The notes under the pieces are model-generated. The model was not told where the DNA came from, did no database searches, and saw nothing but the letters and a program-made list of their open reading frames with translations. This document shows, one piece after another, positions 50,464-51,986 of a DNA stretch of 51,986 nt. How positions within the stretch are numbered: the first letter of the stretch is position 1; each line of letters opens with the position of its first letter. The DNA comes from an uncultured Eubacteriaceae bacterium. Its GTDB lineage: Bacteria; Bacillota; Clostridia; Peptostreptococcales; Anaerovoracaceae. The stretch covers positions 1 to 51,986 of the forward strand of contig CAIFEY010000018.1 of assembly GCA_903789635.1 (NCBI GenBank), in the 5' to 3' direction. Both the position numbers and the translations under genes were made by a program.

Positions 50464-51028
50464 GCCAGTCTCCCTTTCGCAATTCTATCGCAGTCCGCAG
50501 GGGCTTCCCCTGGTGCCCGCCGTTCCTTCCTCTGTCGGTCTTCGTCTGGTTTTGGTCGGTTTCCGCCGGCATCTGCCGTTTCCCTCCGGCCGTCCCCGTC
50601 CGCTCCCTTTCCCTCGCCAAAAATCCCAGCCTTCCCTTCACACCAGACTCCCCTGCCGAAAATTAGCCATTCCTTTTATTATACACTGCACGCAATAAAT
50701 TATAAATAATTCCCGCCCTGAAAAAAATAATCTGCTATACTGTTTACGGTTACGGAAATCGGATCGAGCGATGCCCGCGGCGGCGCAGGCAAACGACGCG
50801 CGGCGCAAAGCCGCAGCACACTGCCGCAACAGCACGCTCTGAACAAGACCGCGCCTGCTGCACTGCGTGCAGGCATAGACCGCGCCGCCGCATCACAGCG
50901 CAGGCATAGACCACACCGCAGTATCGCAGCGCCGTCACCGCCCCGGCACCGGAGAGACTCAGTCCCGGCGCCCCTGCGGCCCGGATTTCCGCAAAAAAGC
51001 AGTTATATGAAGGGAGCAACAAAAAGCC
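50464..51028. other. Intergenic region between the SNF2 and HD-domain genes
   Basis: The first 200 bases are pyrimidine-rich on the plus strand. A minus-strand TATAAT near 50678-50683 may serve the SNF2 gene and a plus-strand TATACT near 50736-50741 the HD gene; both lack good -35 boxes. GCAGGCATAGACC-C-CCGC is directly repeated at 50869-50888 and 50900-50919. No gene is seen. Confidence 0.45.
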
Positions 51029-51526
51029 ATGAACAGACCAGATGAACGTCTCCTGCTCGCCATGATCAAATACGACGAGGGAGACCCGCAGCGCATCCAG
51101 CACTTAATCAAAGTATACACATTCGCCACACTGATCGCAGGACGCGAGGGCATCGACCCGAACGAGAAGCACGTCCTCGAGACCGCGGCAATCGTCCACG
51201 ATATCGGCATCCACGTCAGTGAAGAGAAGTACGGCTCCAGCAGCGGAAAATACCAGGAGCAGGAGGGCCCGGCCGAGGCCGAAAAACTCCTCCGCGAGGT
51301 CGGCGGCTACTCCGAGGACCAGATCGCCCGCGTGAAGTACCTCGTCGCCCACCACCACACCTACGATGAGATCGACGGCGACGACTACCAAATCCTGGTC
51401 GAGGCCGACTTCCTCGTCAACATCTACGAGGACAACCTTGACGACGCCACCGTCGCCCGCGTCCGCGACACCATCTTCCGCACCGAGACCGGCCGCCAGA
51501 TCCTGGACGACATGTTCAAGAAATAG
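51029..51526 (+). CDS. HD domain phosphohydrolase
   Basis: The product is 165 aa. The HD motif lies in ETAAIVHDIGIH (about 51-62), with the preceding His in RIQHLIKVYTFA and the downstream VAHHHTYDEIDGDDYQILVEADFLVN supplying further metal ligands. Small HD proteins of this form act on nucleotides or other phosphorylated metabolites; the substrate is not evident. GAAGGGAGC lies about 13 bases before the ATG, a long spacing. It is followed by a GCCGAGCG/CGCTCGGC hairpin (51544-51562) with only a weak T run. Confidence 0.87.
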   Translation: MNRPDERLLLAMIKYDEGDPQRIQHLIKVYTFATLIAGREGIDPNEKHVLETAAIVHDIGIHVSEEKYGSSSGKYQEQEGPAEAEKLLREVGGYSEDQIARVKYLVAHHHTYDEIDGDDYQILVEADFLVNIYEDNLDDATVARVRDTIFRTETGRQILDDMFKK

Positions 51527-51540
51527 GAACCCACCCCAAC

Positions 51541-51986
51541 CCCGCCGAGCGCAGCGCTCGGCGAGGTTTCTGCTGCGGCGCGCCGGCCGCCCATCTTGGG
51601 AATTTGCCCAAAAAATTTTCATTTTCACAATGTTAAATTATTAACTGGGAATTAGGCCTCTACGTATCGAATTTCCAAAAATATGGATCTCCATTCTCCA
51701 CGTTACATTTTTACGCGGTCAATAAATACGTATCTTCGACGGCATTTAGGCTATGATTTCATGGACAATCACCCATATCATCACCCGTGGACATGAAAAT
51801 CCGCCCACATTGTACGTCTATGTGAACAACATGGGCGGTTTCGGCTTGAGCTGGACTCGAGCGGAGCGGCAGCGGCGGCGCAGTGTTGGGATTATCGTGC
51901 TTGACCCGGGGTTCTTCCCAACTTATGAGAGATGATATGATCACCCTAAAGTAGACAGCAAAAAGATCGAAATCTACTTTAGGGGG
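51541..51986 (+). repeat. Hairpin element family 2, copy 2, running off the window
   Basis: TTGGGAATTTG (51596-51606) pairs with CGAATTTCCAA (51668-51678) over 11 pairs including two G-U. The core GTTAA (51632-51636) pairs with TTAAC (51641-51645). Then comes a hairpin CCGCCCA/TGGGCGG (51801-51807/51832-51838) with the ACATTGTAC loop start, and GTTGGGA/TCCCAAC (51885-51891/51916-51922). A last hairpin pairs CCCTAAAGTAGA (51944-51955) with its perfect complement (51973-51984) at the window edge. The order matches 22934-23282, but the stems differ in sequence. Confidence 0.7.

Overview
The window looks like a chromosomal segment of an anaerobic, high-G+C member of the Clostridia, plausibly Lachnospiraceae or a relative. 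This placement is inferred from gene content and order: rpsU-yqeY, then phoH-ybeY-cdd-era-recO-glyQS as in Firmicutes, a single-chain glycyl-tRNA synthetase, a group B type [FeFe] hydrogenase, a methionine synthase whose reactivation domain is a separate protein, and a CarD-family regulator. I see no phage, transposase, CRISPR or plasmid genes.

Layout. 1-3043 has no credible gene; it holds three copies of a multi-hairpin element and a foldback repeat of about 470 bp. 3044-7979 carries a CorA-type transporter, a histidine phosphatase, tRNA-Ala(CGC), an autoregulated TetR/SDR pair and a C69 dipeptidase. 7980-11303 is another gene-free stretch of chained hairpins. 11304-21633 is a long minus-strand housekeeping region running rpsU, yqeY, phoH, ybeY, cdd, era, recO, a DUF4342-like gene, glyQS and a divergent ppdK. 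After a HIT protein comes a third repeat-rich desert (22192-24202). Next are mtaB and prmA, and divergently carD. 28339-34119 holds methionine-cycle genes: the MetH activation protein, MetH without that domain, and a homocysteine methyltransferase fused to methylene-tetrahydrofolate reductase. A hydrogenase follows. 36010-44996 is an aromatic amino acid operon read on the minus strand (aroF, tyrA, aroB, aroA, aroC, pheA, then a flavoprotein). It is preceded by a leader peptide with five Tyr and three Phe codons in one run and by a terminator, which indicates attenuation control. hisD, a putative small RNA, a SNF2 helicase and an HD hydrolase complete the window, and the right edge runs into another hairpin element.

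The most unusual signal is in the gene-free stretches. A family of non-coding elements recurs at least six times, on both strands. Each copy is a chain of short hairpins. The linkers and some loops are conserved between copies, but the stem sequences differ while remaining complementary. That pattern suggests a conserved folded molecule, RNA or single-stranded DNA, rather than ordinary sequence repeats. A second family, built on a GTTAA...TTAAC core and an ACATTGTAC-loop hairpin, behaves in the same way (22934-23282 and 51596-51986). I do not recognise either family.

A second genome-level oddity is that several core proteins (MtaB, MetH, RecO, PhoH, the HI0933-like flavoprotein, the SNF2 helicase) carry low-complexity or repeated insertions between or inside conserved domains. 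All identifications come from reading the sequence. No database or folding search was run.
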